From Cryptomeria japonica (taxonomy: Eukaryota; Streptophyta; Pinopsida; Cupressales; Cupressaceae), in the NCBI RefSeq assembly GCF_030272615.1, contig NC_081415.1, forward strand, positions 602,415,644-602,475,643: a DNA stretch of 60,000 bases. Reading direction: 5' to 3'. This document shows, in pieces, positions 46,984 through 57,790 of the stretch. Position numbers and translations under genes: made by a program. The first letter of the stretch is position 1. Each line of letters starts with the position of its first letter. The notes under the pieces were generated by a model. The model was not told the origin of the DNA. It did no database searches and saw nothing but the letters and a program-made list of their open reading frames with translations.

Positions 46984-46999
46984 TATATGTGTATGATCT
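46984..46999 (+). repeat. C1 3' LTR, 16-bp middle piece
   Basis: TATATGTGTATGATCT matches 4755-4770 of the C1 5' LTR (TATATGTGTATGATCT) and is caught between C2 and U. It shows that both inserted into the same LTR a few bases apart. Confidence 0.8.
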
Positions 47000-48558
47000 T
47001 GTTGGGACTAATTAAAACTGAGTTAAGTTTATAGGCCCATTTCAAAAATTTGCCCAGCATTTCCGAATGATTAAAATAAGTCAGTTTGAATGGCCTAGTT
47101 AGCAAGGGGGTAAAATGGAGCCAATTGATTTTCAGAGGGTAAGGCTCGGGATTCATGTCCCACACCTTTCATTTGGCCTATTCAGTGATGTGCAACTTTC
47201 AGAATTCATTTTCGATAAGTTTATGAGGTACCCATTTGAGGGGTGAGCTGGAAGTGCATTTTAGGCACAAATGTAGATTTTATGGAGTAGCCTTCTTTGA
47301 GCGATTACATCTTTTGCCTTGTTGATCGTCATGAAAAAATTCAAAATGGATTCAATTGTATGCATTAATGTGAGTCACCCTGCAAAATTTCAAGTCTTGA
47401 CGAATCCATTTGCTCAGTTTTCAAAACCGTATCCATTTGCAGTTTGTGTGTTTTGGCAAGTCCCTGTTTTGACAGCTAGTCGGAGCCCTGTTTTGCACAA
47501 TTGTAAAACTTGCCTTAGTAAGCATCATGCCAAATTTTTTCTTCCAGGTTGATGTCAGTATAAATGGTGAGCTACGTTTCAAATTTCAAGTCCTTATGAA
47601 TCCGTTTGCTCAGTTTTCAAAGCTCAATCCGTTTGTAGTTTGTGATGTTTGCACAAGTGTAAAAATGTCCCGGTGAGCGTCATGTCAGAATGTTTGTTCC
47701 GGGCTAATGTTGGTATAAATGGTGAGCTAAATTTCAAATTTCAAGCTTTTATTAATCCATTTGATCGGTTTTCAAAAGGACTCATTTTGCCATCAAATTC
47801 AGTTATCCGCACTTCCAGTGTTAGATCAGTTAATGTAGCCATTTTGGTGAGTGCACCATTTGCATCCTGTCAGTCGGGTGATCGAACTGATAATTCAAAT
47901 ATTTAATATGTACTTAAAGTTACCTATGTTCCAAATTTGAGAGCCTACGGAGGTCGTTTGATATTTTTGAGAAAGGCATCATGTGTTGCCAGAACATTGA
48001 CTTCATCAGGTCTGCAGTGTCGACAAAGCCAGTTGGCCGTTTTCAGAAATTAATATCTCTTCGTTCGGGACTCATCTTGAGAAACCGTTTGGTAGATGTC
48101 ATCCTTGTATATCAAAGTACATGCCTATCAGATGGCGAGCTCCAGAAAGGTGTTTTGATAGGTTTGAAAATTACGTCTTCGCGATTAAATGCAAAAATTG
48201 TGGCGTAATTGCCTGAAGGTTGTAAAATGCACTTTTATGATCCGAAAATGATGTCGATCATTTCCAGAGGTATGTTTGAGGTCAGTGAAGCATTCCAGAG
48301 GCCAGTTGTTTGAAAACGAAAATTTTTTTAGTCAGACCCACTTTGGGGCCCGACCTGGCTCGATTGCAATTTGCCAGTAAGATGGTAAAAGGCGACTTCA
48401 TTTGACTGTGGATGGATAGACATATATCCAAAATGCTAATGTGTAGGCCAAAGTGAGAAATATGTCACTTCATGTTATTTTGCAAGTAATATAAACACAC
48501 TAGATGAGGTTGAGGAGTCAATGTTGTCACTATATTGTGAGAGGGCATAGATTAAAGA

Positions 48559-48660
48559 TGGCTGGAGACAATATCAGTTTTAATATGGAGAGAGCTTTTG
48601 ATCGCATAATATCTATTGAAATGTTTGAGCATATAAAAACTACGGAAGGCTCCCAAGGAT
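48559..48660 (+). pseudogene. fragment of an SAM-dependent N-methyltransferase-like gene
   Basis: Translation from ATG 48559 gives MAGDNISFNMERAFDRIISI then EMFEHIKTTEG. The block FDRIISIEMFEH is the conserved stretch of plant coclaurine N-methyltransferase-like and cyclopropane-fatty-acid-synthase-like proteins (family match from memory). Flanking frames lose similarity at once, so only about 30 residues remain, roughly one exon part. There is no glycine-rich SAM-binding loop and no rest of the enzyme. It is not a functional gene. It lies inside U, upstream of its polypurine-like tract, so it may be captured host sequence. Confidence 0.55.
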
Positions 48661-48914
48661 ATGAATTTCTACCAAATCAAACCTCCCTCATGTGCCTTTT
48701 CATCCTCTTTGCTGTGCATAGAAGGAGACAACAGTGAACAACACACAACCAATTTCAATAGTGAATGCAACATAGCAAATAAATGTCAGCCAATGATTTT
48801 TTTTTTCTACGTGGTGTTTTGGGGCTGCTGTCAAATGCTATTGCAAGTTTATGTGGTGCTTGAAGTGTAGCAAAGAAACCATGCTATGGCAGATCATGTT
48901 TTTGACAAAGGGGG

Positions 48915-51484
48915 TGTAGGAAGATGTAAAGCAAATATTCCAAATTCCAGTTAACTTCCTCCCTCACGTGGTCTCCTTTGGTTAGCAACAGCAGCAAATT
49001 AAATAATCAAACAAATGAAGAAGCTCCCCCTTGTCTGTGACATAACTGGTGTTTCAAAGGCTACACAACCATCAAGCAAATCCCCTTCACATGGCATGAA
49101 AAACATGTAAAACTCTGAGTTAATGCAAGAGCCAACACCATTTAGTCCCTGCGTTTGGAGGAGGTATTCAAAAATTTTCAAATAAATGCAGATTGAGGCA
49201 TTGGATTCCCACAAATTGCAAATTGGTTAATGGTAATCCAAATGGCCTAAACTTTTGTTTTCCTCCCTGCTATGTGGAGTAGAGCTCTGGAGAGTTAAAA
49301 GCCCATTGCAAACAGCAGCCACGTGGTGTTTGGGGGAGTGAAGTTAACATCCAAAGCTTCCAGCAAATGCACATTCTCAGGTGTAAAATAAACCCATTTT
49401 CTTATACAAATGCCTTAGTAGCTGCAAATCATTTTCTTCCCTTGTTGTGCGTTGGGCCTGCGTGGAATGAAGAAGGTTTTAGAAGTTTAAATGAATGAAA
49501 TTGGCAAGTTAAAACCCCTGTGAAAGGGAGAAGAGGAATAAGTTTTAAACCAAATGTGATCTATAGATGCAAATAGCAATTAGATTTTCCCTCCACGTGA
49601 GCCTTTCAAGAGAATGCAAATCAAATAAGATGCCAAAGACTTCTCCTTTGCCTAAAAATAGAGGCATTCAAGTTACAAATGAAAGGCAGCCATTAAAAAC
49701 GCAGGAAAAGCTTCAAAAGGGCATTCCCAGGCAAAATGTTTTGTCCCACATTGGCTGGGAAGTGATTTTTTAAAATGTTTATAAGCAAAAACGCACAGTA
49801 GTAATATGTCTAAGCCATAAAGGCTTTTGATCGATGGTGCCCAACGGCACCCAAGGCGGGCCCATGCGTGAGCATGCTTCCCGAGGTGATAGAGGAGTTG
49901 ACTGGATGGCGACCAGGTGGACCCCATGCGGGCACGTTTCCCGAGGAAGGCAGGTGAAATTTTGTAGAGGAAGGCTGGGTTAACGAGCGAGCAAGTTCGA
50001 GAGAGATCAACAGCTCGCGCTATTTCGTGAAGGGAAGATGCACGTTGTTTAAACCCCACGAAATAGCGAAAGTGAATGAGAGTCGTCCACGTGTCATGAT
50101 AGGTGGCAGTCCAACAGGCGGGTCTCAGTGAGGTGGCACACAGTTGGCGCACAGGTGGCAGTCCAGTGGTGATGACGTGGTGGCCAAGTGGCAGTGACGA
50201 AGCAAATGATGTGGCGGTGATGAGGTGTCATCCCAGGTGGCGTCCGGTCAACCCCATCGACCAATCAGAGGCCGCCATGTGGCAAGGCATCAGAGCACAA
50301 ATGGAGGCAAAAATCAAAATTAAAATGAATAAATGATATAGTTTTGACTATATTAAAATTCGAAATATTTAAATGACTGAGCACAAATGAGAATTAATTC
50401 GCCCAGGGTCTAAATTTTGGCCAAAATATAAAGAATTATATATCGTCGGAAAGCTCTCGAAGTGAGGAATCTTATTATGAGGTTAATTTTGACAAATGTG
50501 GGATATTTTGGAAGCAGTATCCACAGGAACAAAATTCAGTTAGAGGGGAGACATTTGGCAATTTTCAGTTGTAGATTTGATTCTCTTCCCTCTCCTTCTT
50601 ATTCCCAATTCTTCTCAGTTGTAAGGGTTCCAGTTTTTGAGAGATTTTCTCCAAGGGAGAAATCTGGAATTGCAGGTTCCAGTGATGGCATCCTTTTATC
50701 AATGCAAATGACAGTGTGTTTGTCTATGTTTTCAGTGTTGTCTTTACTGTAGGTTTAGTTTCAGTTTGCAGGTTCACACATATGCAAGGCATGTGTGAGT
50801 TTCCATGAAATTGTCTCCAAAATGTACTCAGATTCATATAATTTCATATTATCAAGGATAATTTGAGTTGTCTCTTTTAGATTCTTCTAAGAGTGTAATG
50901 TTGTCTTTTGGGTATTCTTCAAGGAAGGATTTAAATCCTAAAACCCAGTATTAATGATTTTGAATGCATATTGGATATCTACATATAAGTATGGTTTTGT
51001 GATAGAGCAGAGGATTGTATTAATGTAAGCCATTGATACATGAAAATTTAATATTGAAAAGAACTTGCATATGAGATTTCTCTTCTAGTTTTATGCATGA
51101 CTCTGTGGCTTGGATAAGGCACTGGTCTTTTATAATATTTAAAGGTTGTCAAAACACCATTTAAAAATCCAAAATCAGAATATCTTTTTATATTTTATGT
51201 TATGTGGAAGTGTCCCTCCATCTCATGATTCAAAATGTTGAGTTGCAAGTGTGGATCTAGCCCATCTACAGTTATCTCTTAGTTTTTGAGCCTTTTGAGA
51301 TCCATATGCTTTTGATTGATGCAGTCTTGTGTGTAATAGGTCTGATTAAATTCATCAAAGGTATACCCACCTAGGTTTTGCAGATCCTTAAGAGTAGAAG
51401 AATTCATATCCTTGTCATGTTGTCCAAGCCCTGAGGTGTTTCATTGATTGAGATTGGCTATCTCATAGATAGATTTGCAGGTAT
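48915..51484 (+). repeat. possible LTR of U
   Basis: TGTAGGAAGATGTAAAG follows GACAAAGGGGG, which looks like a polypurine tract and LTR start. A TATA-like TATAAAG is at 50427, followed by TATATATCGTCGGAAAGCTC. A GC-rich zone at 49820-50330 is full of GTGGCAGTCC/GGTGGC words and a CCACGTGTCA box (about 50087). No second copy is in the window, so LTR status is not proven and the right end is unclear. Confidence 0.35.
50018..50068. repeat. 12-bp perfect inverted repeat in U
   Basis: CGCTATTTCGTG (50018-50029) and its exact complement CACGAAATAGCG (50057-50068) are separated by 27 bp. It could form a hairpin. It lies in the GC-rich zone upstream of the TATA-like box; function unknown. Confidence 0.7.
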
Positions 51485-51993
51485 ACTTGGGTTATCATTT
51501 TTGGTGATCGATTTGGGTTGCTGCAAGAGGATTAAGTCCTCCGGTATTGAGCTTAACCAGAACTATATTTAGGCATAGGATATGCTATCATTGCAGTTCA
51601 TTCTTCCTTCTAGATTGTACTCATTGAGACTCCTTTTGTAATGAGAAGTGTGTCGTAGGCTGTTGGCCTTCCTACAAGTGCAGACCCCTCAATTTGTAAT
51701 GACATAGTTACTGCAAAAGTAGTATCTCACGGTGCCTAGGCTTCCCACCAAAGTTTTTCCCTTTATGGGGTTTTCCATGTACAAATCTTGGTGTCACGTG
51801 GATGGTATCTATTCTCTAATTGTTGCTTATGCTTAATTGGTATATTTACTATTTCGGTAATTGGTTTATGTATTATGGTATTGATCTTATGTGTTCTACT
51901 AAAATTTTTAACTGCTTAAGGTTCCAGTAATCTGGTGACAACCGATTCACGCCCCCCTCTCAGTTGTCTTCTAGTTATTTGAACTATCTAACA
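51485..51993 (+). repeat. C1 3' LTR, last piece
   Basis: Aligns with about 4855-5375 of the 5' LTR (GCAAGAGGATTAAGTC, CAATTTGTAATGACATAGTT, CCCCCCTCTCAGTTGTCTTC). Ends CTAACA at 51993, followed by target duplication CATGA. Confidence 0.9.
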
Positions 51994-51998
51994 CATGA

Positions 51999-53022
51999 TC
52001 CATATATATCCATATATTTTCACATCCATATATATGCATCACAACATACAGGCATCCATATACTATCTTGCATCACATACATTAGTAGCTCAAAGTCATT
52101 ATGCATGCATCATTCTAGTCATAAACCTTCAAGCATTATACAGGAGTACATCATATCCTGCATCACATCTAGATCAATATATCTCATATAGACATAATAG
52201 TATCATCAAATCCATGCATGTAGTCCATTGTACAATTAGATAGATATCACATCATGCATGAAAAAAATCTCAGTTCCTCATACCATATGCATCCATACAT
52301 ACATCATAATCCATAAATGCATCATCAAACATAAAAGTATACATGCACATGGTGCACCATTGAATATCCATCATCTATCATACAATATCTTCAAAAAATA
52401 GGTATAGTCTATTAAATGTTCATATTACATATCATGGTAATGTATCTAAGAATCAAGTATATCATGGAATATGTTACATCAATCAAGTGAATCAAAGAAT
52501 AGGGTATATCATTCAATGAATCAAAAAATAATGGTCTATCATGAGTATAGTATAGAAAAATAAATCATATCATATATTACGTTAGACATTGCTTTGAGGA
52601 TTTCTCAACTGGGCCCTATCCAAGGTGCACATGTGTGTCATTGGCCTTATCTACTATGTCTATAGGCTACCCAGCTATGTGGTTATCCCTATGGTTCCTG
52701 TCATGCATGTCATGTGGGTCCTTGTGGTGATCCCATGGCAAATCTTGAAGAATACCCAATCTAATGGGAGTGGATGCTCTTCTCATAATATCCAATATGC
52801 AAGAGTTGTCTCTCCTGCTAGATCTCCTTGTCCATCTACTAGGTCCTCCACTCTATGTGGAGATAGTTCACCTATCCCTCAGAGGTTCTATATATGTCTC
52901 CCTCTTCCCTGCTAGCATTGTTGTTGTTAGAAGTACAGTTGTTGTTGCACCAAAAGATTCATAAATGTTAATGCTTGATACAACCACTAGACTTATATAA
53001 TCCATAGGAGGTGGTTAAGCCA
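51999..53022. other. flank between C1 and C4, no gene
   Basis: Continuation of the pre-C1 flank. 52000-52580 is low-complexity, rich in CATATA, ATCCAT and ATCAT words. Open frames at 52625-52964 are short and show no motif. AGCCA (53018-53022) should be the C4 target duplication if the LTR boundary is right. Confidence 0.5.
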
Positions 53023-53157
53023 TGTCACTATTAGGATAACCGGTGAACAACTGAAAGCGAGGGGGGTGAATTAGTTGTTAACAGATTATAACTTTTAATC
53101 CACAATACAACCTTAAAACAAATAAAGTATAGGTAAAGGACATACAAATTTAGGTAG

Positions 53158-53580
53158 GAAAGGGAAATAACATAGTGGGAAGCCTACCCACAGTCAGATG
53201 ATACTTCTGTAGAAAGTATATGTTACAATGAGGGGTCTGTACATGTAGGAAAGAACACTGCCTAGAGTGTACTACCCATTAGAAAAATAGTCTCACTAAC
53301 TACAAAGGTTAAAACCACCTCAAGATAAATGGACAAATTAGAAGTATCATCTGATTGATGGCATAACTAGAAAGGGAAAAACCACAGTGGAAAGCCTACC
53401 CACAGTCAGAAGATACTTCTACAAAAAATATGTGTTACAATGAGGTGCTTGCATATGCAAGAAGGTACACTGCTTAGAGTGTACTGCTCATTACAAAAAG
53501 AGTCTCATTGACTATAGAAGTTAAAACCATCTCAAAATAAATGCAGAACAATCTAATAAAGTGAACTGCCAGAGAAAGCA
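53158..53580. repeat. 212-bp tandem duplication within the C4 LTR
   Basis: AGCCTACCCACAGTCAG at 53181 recurs at 53393, and the following 180 bp match imperfectly. In C1 this LTR segment occurs once. Confidence 0.8.
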
Positions 53581-53814
53581 TCTACCATGCTTGATTATAG
53601 TCCTTGTTAATCTCAATACTGGAGCCCTTTGACCTTTTCCTTAATCCCAATTCGATCACCTATGATGGACCAAATCTCCTTCACCTATGATATTGCATTC
53701 CAAGACCATGACACATAATCCCTATGATCTAGAATGAGATCTTACATCAATTTATATAAACCCTAAGAGATAAACCAGTTAGGTCGGCTACCTAAAATAT
53801 ATTACAATAAGATC

Positions 53815-55145
53815 TGTAGCGTAGAAATTAGGAATCATCAAAACAAGTAGATCAATCAAAATACAAGACATGATAACTCAATCAAAAGAACACTTATTGC
53901 AAATGAATCTAATTCTAAGCACACTCAATAGAGGTATGGAAACAAAGCATTCAAAGATGAAATATTACGCAAACCAGATATAGAATTGAATACTCCTTCC
54001 ATGCGGCTCCATTGTTGTTCTTTCCTCTTCAATGGGTTTGTGGATCTCACCTACAAGTGCTCACACAATTGAAAGCAAAAAGCTCAAGAGTACTAGAAAT
54101 GAAAGTTCGGTAGTTTGATAGAAATTCGGGATTCGAAGGGAAAATTTGAAGGGATTTGATTGAAAAAAACATCCAATTTATAGAAGAATTGGATAAATGG
54201 ACAAATTAGCATGAAATAGATTCGAATAGAAATTCAAGTCAATAATAGCAAAGTTATGACATGTTGCTATGCAAAGAGGCTTGTGACAATTTTATGATAG
54301 ATTTTATGACAAATTTCCATGTCAAGACAAGTTCTATGACAAATTTCTATGTCAAGAACTTATTCTATGACAAATTTCTATGTCAAGACAAAACTCTATG
54401 ACAAATTTCTATGTCAAGAGTATGAGGCATGAAGCACACAAATAGGGAGAACTAGAGACAAGATAATTAGGTGGAATTTGAATTAGAAAATTAGAAAAAA
54501 GGTGGAATTAGGAATTAGAATAATGAAAATAGGAATTAGGAAATAATGAAATTAGGTAAATTAATTAATAATTTGTCATTTATTAATTAATTTACAAGAG
54601 GAATAATTAGCCAATTAAATGAACATTTAATTGTAATGAGAAGACTTAGGATAAATAAACAATTTATTAATCCTAAAGGAAGAAATGACACACACAAGGT
54701 TAAATGATTAAATCACGAAACCCTAGAAGATGAATTAGGTCTTGAAAGATAATTGACTCAATTCGATTTGATTTTGGATTGATAAATGACCAATGTGATA
54801 AAATGATTCGATTGATAAATGATTTGATTGAGATTGGTTGACAAAAATCAATGACAAATTGACCAAATTGACATGATTGAAAAGGACAAGGATCGATGAC
54901 GAATCGATCGCAATATGACAAGATTGACAAGGACAAAGATCGACCAAAATCATGACTGAATGTTGTTGTCGACAAGACCAAATTCGAAGGCGAGATGATA
55001 GAAGAATGACTCGATGCTCGCAAATGATAAAAACCAAGTGCGTGACATAGGAGAAATGTTAATGCGACGCAAAAACCTAAAATGAGGCAATGCGCAAATG
55101 TTAAAGTATGACTTCGCAAGCATTGACCATTTTTGGGTGTCTACA
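53815..55145 (-). mobile_element. solo LTR inside the C4 LTR
   Basis: A 1331-bp insertion with TG...CA ends: on the minus strand TGTAGACACCCAAAAATGG at 55145 and CTACGCTACA at 53815. AGATC flanks both sides (53810-53814, 55146-55150). No ORF, primer site or polypurine tract lies inside, so it is an LTR left after recombination between the two LTRs of a full element. Which family it belongs to is not known; no other copy is in the window. Confidence 0.85.
54305..54420. repeat. 30-bp minisatellite in the solo LTR
   Basis: About four units of TATGACAAATTTCTATGTCA followed by AGA and a variable end. Unit length is 30-31 bp. Confidence 0.85.
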
Positions 55146-55739
55146 AGATCATTACATAATTCCATATTACAATGATATGCCATGTTGGCTTAAGACCAAA
55201 ACAATAATAACAAATCCATAGATCATCTTGAAACATCCCAGTAATGTGTAGATTACACGTTATCATGATATGGTCCATAACCTAGATAGGTACAGAACCT
55301 ATTTTGGGTCTACCACGCCAAAGCAATGTCTTCAAGAAGTTGAAGCATGATCAAAGAACATCTTCAACATCTTGAGATTCATGTAGAAACTGCACCAACA
55401 CCACTTATGCATCCTATCAAGATTCCTTAGTGAAAGCTCTGTCAGTAAAGCCTTAAACCAATGTTGGTAAGGGTTTACCAGAATGTATGATAGAATCCAA
55501 TACCAAGCCAATACCAACTAACCAAAACATGCTCCAGAAGCATGTATCACATGCAACCTATCACATTCCATAGATCCAAACATGCCAGAAGTGTCTAATA
55601 GATAGTTTCTTATGTCGCTAACACTAGATCTTCTATTGGTAACCAAAACTTGTCTATCGATAACCATCCATAACAGCTAGTGGTGAAATCAATGACAAAA
55701 CATCAATGCAACACAATCAATTCATACATAATTCCAATA

Positions 55740-56088
55740 ATCTCTCCCTTTGGGATTGATGGCAACACTAGATGTGAAAAACATCTAAGTACGAAGAAGT
55801 GCCAAACAAGTCTCCCCCTATGGAAGACAACCAACAATCTGTGTGAATGATATCTCTATAAAGTTCTGAATAAATCTCTCCCCCTAATGTGTACAACTTC
55901 TTTTTCTTTATTTTCACATCAATATCTCTCCCCCTTTGATATCAATTCCAAAAATATGACAAAAATATCAAAGAAATAATGTAAACCTCAAAGTTGACTA
56001 CTTCCCCTGAGTAGTAGCACCACTCCTCAGTGCCAGAATGAATAATGTATCTGGTAACGCATGTCGGCCTAATGACAAATTGAATCAA
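55740..56088 (-). other. C4 3' untranslated region with purine tracts
   Basis: On the minus strand there are four purine-rich tracts: near 56003 (CAGGGGAAG), 55930 (AAAGGGGGAGAGA), 55875 (TTAGGGGGAGAGA) and the terminal CCCAAAGGGAGAGA (55740-55753). Order and wording match C1 and C3. Confidence 0.75.
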
Positions 56089-57790
56089 TCAAGTCTCTGC
56101 CTGAGGTGTAGAAACCCCTAATGTGTCTCTCAAATACTCAAATTATTCCTTAGACAACGGTTTACTGAATATATCTGCAATCCATTCTTTATTGTTCACA
56201 TAAACCAATTTGACTTCCTTTGCTTCTACCTTGTCCTTCAAAAAGTTGTACTTTATTGATATATGCTTAGTCTTTGAGTGAAATACCATATTCTTAGACA
56301 TGCCAATAGCTACAGAGTTATCACAGTAGATAACTACTACTTCACTATAATTTACCGTGATATCCTTCAACATTTGCTTCATCCACAAGACTTGAGTGCA
56401 ATTAGTTGCTACTGCAACATACTTAACTTTTGTAGTAGATAAAGAAATGCATGACTATTTTTTGTTGATCCATGAAACTAGTTTCTTTCCAAGAAAGAAA
56501 GCTCCACCAAAAGTGCTCTTCCTATCATTAGTATCTCCTGCCCAATCTGAGTCAGTATATGCACATAAAGTGAAATCATCATTTTTAGAATACCATAGGC
56601 CATATTCTGTTGTTCCTTGCAAATATCAAAATATTCTCTTTACTGCACATTTGTGATTTTCTTTAGGATTAATTTTATATCTAGAAACAATACTTATTGA
56701 ATTCATAATACACGGTCTAGTCCGAGTTAGATATAACAGACCACCAATCATAGACTTATACCTTGTCGTATTTACCGGTGTAGAAGTATCCTTGATAGAT
56801 AATTTCTCACTTGTCACCATAGGGGTACTTACCGGTTTGGAATTATCCATACCAAACTTTTTCAATAATTATCTCAGATACTTAGTTTGACATGCCTTTG
56901 TCAGTTTGAGTAATTTGTAAACCTAAGAAAATCTCATCTCACTAATCATGGATATTTCAAACTCATTCTTCACGTTGATAGCAAATTCCATACACAATTT
57001 ATCTTCTCCTCCAAAAATGATATCATCAAAAAATACTTCAATAATCAGAATATCATTATCAGTGATCTTCTAATATAAATTACTGTAAGCACTTCCTTTA
57101 GTAAAACCAAGGTTCAAAACATATTTATCCAACCTTGCATACCAAGCTCTAGGAGCCTATTTCAATCCATATAAAGCTTTATTCAATTTGCTAGCCATAT
57201 CTTTATCATTTGTAAGTGAAAATCCATCAGGTTTCTCAATGTATACTTCTTCCTCAAGCTCACCATTCAAAAATGCACATTTAACATCCATTTGATAAAC
57301 CTTATAGTTCTTAAAAGCTCCATAGGCAAGAAATAGTCTAATAGCTTCAATTCTAGTTACAGGTGCAAATGTCTCACCATAATCAATTCCTTCCATTTGA
57401 GAATATCCTTTATAGACCAATCTATCCTTGTTTCTTAAAACTTGACCATCCTCATTCAGTTTATTCCTAAAAACCCATTTAGTTCCAGTAACATTCTTAT
57501 TTTTAGGCCGGGGAACTAAAGACCAAGTCTCATTTTTCTTTATCTGATCTAATTCATCTTCCATAGCCTTTAACCAATGTTTATCATTACAAGCTTCAAT
57601 AGCAATTGTCGGTTCAACTTGAGAAATACAATATACCTCTTCATTTACCATTTTTCTTCTTGTCATAACTCTCTGGTTCCTATCTCCAATCATTTGATCT
57701 TCAGAATGATTTAATCTTACATACCTTGGTGTCTTCTGAACTTCAAGTTCACTACTCTGATCATCAATCACAATTGAATTTTTTGATTGT
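56089..57790 (-). pseudogene. C4 reverse transcriptase and RNase H
   Basis: Minus strand. 57771-57157 is open for 204 codons: [83 protein letters not shown] then stop. The catalytic motif reads FFDDIIFGG (about 57025), where C1 and C3 have FVDD. RNase H: YLTRTRPCIMNSIS (56740), AYTDSDWAGDT and HSKTKHISIKYNFLKDKVEA (about 56270). Stops interrupt the region between 57157 and 56865. The natural end is TGA at 56089-56091. Confidence 0.9.

Larger units (their letters stand above)
47000..51484. mobile_element. U: unclassified insertion in the C1 3' LTR
   Basis: Starts TGTTGGGACTAATT right after the C1 sliver and ends near 51484 where C1 LTR resumes (TTTGGTGATC). About 100 bp of C1 LTR is missing at the junction. 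It holds three diverged copies of a block with AAATTTCAAGTC...TTTGCTCAGTTTTCAAA (about 47370, 47567 and 47722), a methyltransferase-like fragment (48559), a polypurine-like tract before TGTAGG at 48915, and a GC-rich zone (49820-50330). No retroelement enzyme was seen. A truncated LTR element carrying a gene fragment fits best; boundaries and class are uncertain. Confidence 0.5.
4131..51993 (+). mobile_element. C1: nested Ty1/copia LTR retrotransposon
   Basis: Boundaries are TGTTGG at 4131 and CTAACA ending at 51993, with target duplication CATGA at 4126-4130 and 51994-51998. Removing later insertions leaves a copia element: 5' LTR 4131-5375, primer site, gag, protease and integrase to 8145, reverse transcriptase and RNase H 31297-32808, polypurine tract, and a 3' LTR in three pieces (33175-33776, 46984-46999, about 51485-51993). 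The domain order PR-INT-RT-RH identifies Ty1/copia. Stops and frameshifts break every domain. It is the oldest element in the left 52 kb, because all others except C4 and the solo LTR sit inside it. Confidence 0.92.
53023..55739 (-). repeat. C4 3' LTR, enlarged by a solo LTR and a duplication
   Basis: On the minus strand it begins TATTGGAATTATGTATG at 55739 (TGTTGG with G-to-A) next to the polypurine tract and ends near 53023 (TGACA). Without the solo LTR at 53815-55145 and a 212-bp tandem duplication it would be about 1.17 kb, like the C1 LTR. The end at 53023 is less sure because TGACA differs from the usual TAACA. Confidence 0.75.

Noticed and set aside
52625-52964. 96-codon plus-strand frame in the C1/C4 flank
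   Set aside because: Overlapping frames of similar length, no recognisable domain, and biased composition.
54700-55183. Minus-strand open frames up to 139 codons
   Set aside because: They lie wholly inside the solo LTR and consist of GAT/TGA-rich low-complexity sequence without any motif.
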